From: a virus
Reading direction: 5' to 3' (one strand)
DNA length: 23,792 nucleotides
Virus record (IMG/VR): IMGVR_UViG_3300010883_000477
Location: 1-23,792 of that record
Shown here: positions 22,518-23,792 of the stretch, in pieces
Numbering within the stretch: the stretch's first letter is position 1
Layout: every line of letters starts with the position of its first letter
Program-made: the position numbers and the translations under genes
The notes under the pieces: model-generated
Told to the model about the DNA's origin: nothing
Seen by the model: only the letters and a program-made list of their open reading frames with translations
Database searches by the model: none

Positions 22518-22962
22518 AGACATACACAAGTTTGAACAGTCAGTAGTAACCCTATTGAATTTAGATGGCTGGACGTTAAACCATACAGGAGAAGGAAGTG
22601 AAAGCTGGGATGCTGAGGGTAAAACACCCAAAGAACAAGACTGTATTATAGAGATGAAATTTAGAAATAAATACTATGAGACTAAGATAATAGAAAAAGA
22701 TAAGTTTGATAGATTAATAAACACTGGTAAGGTTGCTCTGTATTTTGTTAATGACCCCAAAGGTAATTATATGTTTTGGCTTAATAATCTAAAAGACTTA
22801 GAGATTAAAAATATGTATTGCCCAAGTACAACTCTTTGGAATAGTCGTAAGGTATCTAAGCCTTGTTATTTACTTAAAGAAAGCGATGCGGCTATAATAA
22901 ATATAAACGAAAAAGACACCGAGCTAGGAATATGGGATAGTTATTTTAAGGTTAAAGAGTAA
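22504..22962 (+). CDS. Second PD-(D/E)XK-like nuclease, 152 aa
   Basis: The N-terminal half has SWDAEGKTPKEQDCIIEMKF (Asp36, Glu50-Met-Lys52), the D...ExK signature of PD-(D/E)XK nucleases. It continues with NKYYETKIIEKDKFDRL, which contains a typical post-catalytic helix, and ALYFVNDPKGNYMFWLNN. No similarity I can see to the nuclease at 21773, so the phage carries two different members of this fold. It ends just before a promoter-containing gap. Confidence 0.67.
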   Translation: MTKIKDIHKFEQSVVTLLNLDGWTLNHTGEGSESWDAEGKTPKEQDCIIEMKFRNKYYETKIIEKDKFDRLINTGKVALYFVNDPKGNYMFWLNNLKDLEIKNMYCPSTTLWNSRKVSKPCYLLKESDAAIININEKDTELGIWDSYFKVKE

Positions 22963-22967
22963 AATAC

Positions 22968-23010
22968 TTTGTTTATAATTTGTTTATAAGTATAATTTAT
23001 ATTATGTTTG
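22968..23010 (+). promoter_or_regulatory. Second Bacteroidota-type promoter, near-leaderless
   Basis: TTTG at 22979-22982, 20 bases, then TATGTTTG at 23003-23010. Upstream block 22968-22987 is identical to 19205-19224, including the 11-bp tandem TTTGTTTATAA. The next ATG is at 23015, only four bases beyond the -7 box, so the mRNA start would lie at or within a few bases of the start codon. Confidence 0.8.
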
Positions 23011-23014
23011 TAAA

Positions 23015-23155
23015 ATGAAAACGCAATTAGATGATTTAAGACAAGAATTAAAAGACATTGATAAGACATTAAAAAAAGAAGTGCCTTATGAGCTTAGACT
23101 TAAGTTATTTAAAAGACAAGAAATTGTAAGAAGTATAATAATTAATATCCAATAA
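23015..23155 (+). CDS. 46-aa Lys-rich helical protein
   Basis: A 46-aa product (MKTQLDDLRQELKDIDKTLK, then LRLKLFKRQEIVRSIII) predicted as two helices. It is the first gene behind the promoter at 22968-23010 and would be translated from a leaderless or nearly leaderless mRNA. Function unknown. One base separates it from the next gene. Confidence 0.6.
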   Translation: MKTQLDDLRQELKDIDKTLKKEVPYELRLKLFKRQEIVRSIIINIQ

Positions 23156-23156
23156 A

Positions 23157-23336
23157 ATGAAAAAGACAAAAACAGGATTACACATTGACGTTAAAGGTAA
23201 ACGTATTGAAGTTTACACTAAGAAAGAGTTAGAGAAGTTAGAAGCAGAAGCTGAAGAAAGATTAGATTTCGTTGTAGTAATTTCTTTAGCAGTATGTTTA
23301 ATTGCTATAGGGTTTATAATAGGTCTTGCAATATAA
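23157..23336 (+). CDS. 59-aa small protein with one C-terminal membrane segment
   Basis: Charged N-terminus (KGKRIEVYTKKELEKLEAEA) followed by one hydrophobic stretch (VVVISLAVCLIAIGFIIGLA, about 39-58) to the C-terminus, so probably a tail-anchored membrane protein. Early location suggests a host-takeover or superinfection-related role, but nothing in the sequence specifies it. The stop overlaps the next ATG. Confidence 0.6.
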   Translation: MKKTKTGLHIDVKGKRIEVYTKKELEKLEAEAEERLDFVVVISLAVCLIAIGFIIGLAI

Positions 23337-23611
23337 TGACACTACTACAAAGACAGTCTTACGTGCTTTGGTTTAACTTTATCTCTGATAGGGTTTTGAA
23401 GTGGTCTAATGCAAAGCCAAAAAACAAAGACCTTAAACACTTTATACAAGGCGTTAGCGAGATAGGTCAATATGTTAACCAGCTTAATATAGAAAACAAA
23501 GTACTTGAAAAAAGAGTAAGTGCTGTAAGAGATAGCAAGAACCAAACTATCTTAGAGCTTAATAAACAAATAGAAGTATTACAAAACAAATTAAAACAAT
23601 ACGAGATATGA
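23336..23611 (+). CDS. 91-aa coiled-coil protein
   Basis: Start at ATG 23336, rejecting an upstream in-frame start at 23294 inside the previous gene. 91 residues: an N-terminal part with LLQRQSYVLWFNFISDRVLK and a C-terminal coiled coil (NIENKVLEKRVSAVRD, QTILELNKQIEVLQNKLKQY). Function unknown; it may oligomerise. It overlaps the next gene by four bases. Confidence 0.6.
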   Translation: MTLLQRQSYVLWFNFISDRVLKWSNAKPKNKDLKHFIQGVSEIGQYVNQLNIENKVLEKRVSAVRDSKNQTILELNKQIEVLQNKLKQYEI

Positions 23612-23730
23612 ATGAATGGGATGAGTATATAGATGCACCAGATTTTGAGACAGAATGTAGATGTTGTGGAACACAAACAAACGGAGACACATACTGTTCT
23701 AACGTGTGTTATAACCTAGATATAGAATGA
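23608..23730 (+). CDS. 40-aa zinc-ribbon-like mini-protein
   Basis: A 40-aa acidic protein with ECRCCGTQTNGDTYCSNVCY (Cys 17, 19, 20, 30, 34). CxxC-like pairs about ten residues apart suggest a zinc ribbon or short zinc finger. The ATGA overlap with the previous gene and the overlap with the next gene support expression. Function unknown. Confidence 0.6.
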   Translation: MNEWDEYIDAPDFETECRCCGTQTNGDTYCSNVCYNLDIE

Positions 23731-23792
23731 TACTACTAGTAGATGCTGACAGTTTAATATTTGCTTCTTGTTATAAGAAACGAGATAAGCCA
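23727..23792 (+). CDS. 5'-3' exonuclease/FEN-like protein, N-terminal fragment (3' end outside window)
   Basis: 22 codons are visible: MILLVDADSLIFASCYKK. The hydrophobic strand followed by DADSLIF is typical of the N-terminus of 5'-3' exonucleases of the FEN/PIN type, where the Asp helps bind catalytic metal. The rest is missing, so the call is tentative; a PIN-domain nuclease is the main alternative. It overlaps the previous stop by four bases. Confidence 0.5.
   Translation, partial: MILLVDADSLIFASCYKKRDKP

Noticed and set aside
1-23792. tRNA genes, CRISPR arrays, insertion sequences, attachment sites
   Set aside because: None seen: no cloverleaf-like GC-richer segments, no regularly spaced repeats, no transposase or integrase gene.

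Overview
The window is a 23.8 kb stretch of an A+T-rich tailed-phage genome (or prophage), with every convincing gene on the + strand. The likely host is a member of the Bacteroidota, probably a flavobacterium. This rests on three things. Two promoters match the Bacteroidota -33/-7 consensus (TTTG, about 19-20 nt, TAnnTTTG). Starts lack clear Shine-Dalgarno sequences and have A/T-rich leaders instead. Many of the small and structural proteins are of types I associate with Bacteroidota phages. A tape-measure protein and a tail-tube protein without sheath genes suggest a siphovirus. No integrase, repressor, tRNA or CRISPR array is visible, so lifestyle cannot be decided here.

Layout. 1-621: C-terminal part of the large terminase. 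669-7538: tail assembly chaperone with a probable -1 frameshift extension, a tail-terminator-like protein, a gp10-like neck protein, two large tail/baseplate proteins, a 46-aa protein and the tape measure. 7574-11028: capsid block of XkdF-like protease, Cys-rich mini-protein, Lys-rich coiled-coil protein, scaffold and major capsid protein. 11098-14411: tail tube, a 116-aa protein, a portal with an extra C-terminal domain, and a connector-like protein. 14408-17594: two modular lectin-type fibre proteins and accessory proteins. 17594-18508: lysis cassette (one-TM protein, M15 peptidase, Holin_3TMs-like protein). 18678-23792: replication, recombination and regulation: NinG/Rap, an SSB-like protein ending DLPF, a RecA-like ATPase, a sigma-factor-like protein, two PD-(D/E)XK nucleases, several Cys-rich or coiled-coil mini-proteins and the start of a probable 5'-3' exonuclease.

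Regulation. Two promoter systems can be read. Host-type promoters (19205-19246 and 22968-23010) share an identical 20-nt block and drive the replication-side genes. A different motif (AAAATAAATTAAA, 4 nt, TTTATATATTAGTA) occurs four times, only in front of virion genes; in three copies its last base is the A of the start codon. One copy lies directly behind an intrinsic terminator, which supports a promoter role. The sigma-like protein at 21282-21773 is an attractive candidate to read it. That link is inference.

Most unusual points: the four-copy motif plus sigma-like gene; the programmed frameshift candidate at a nine-T run; a peptide (STL-D/N-RVL) shared by the scaffold C-terminus and the N-terminus of the neighbouring Lys-rich protein, which could be a capsid-targeting signal for an internal protein; and a gene order in which the capsid block is embedded among tail genes, with the portal far from the terminase. 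No stretch longer than 300 bases lacks a gene; the longest gaps are 18509-18677 and 19080-19272.
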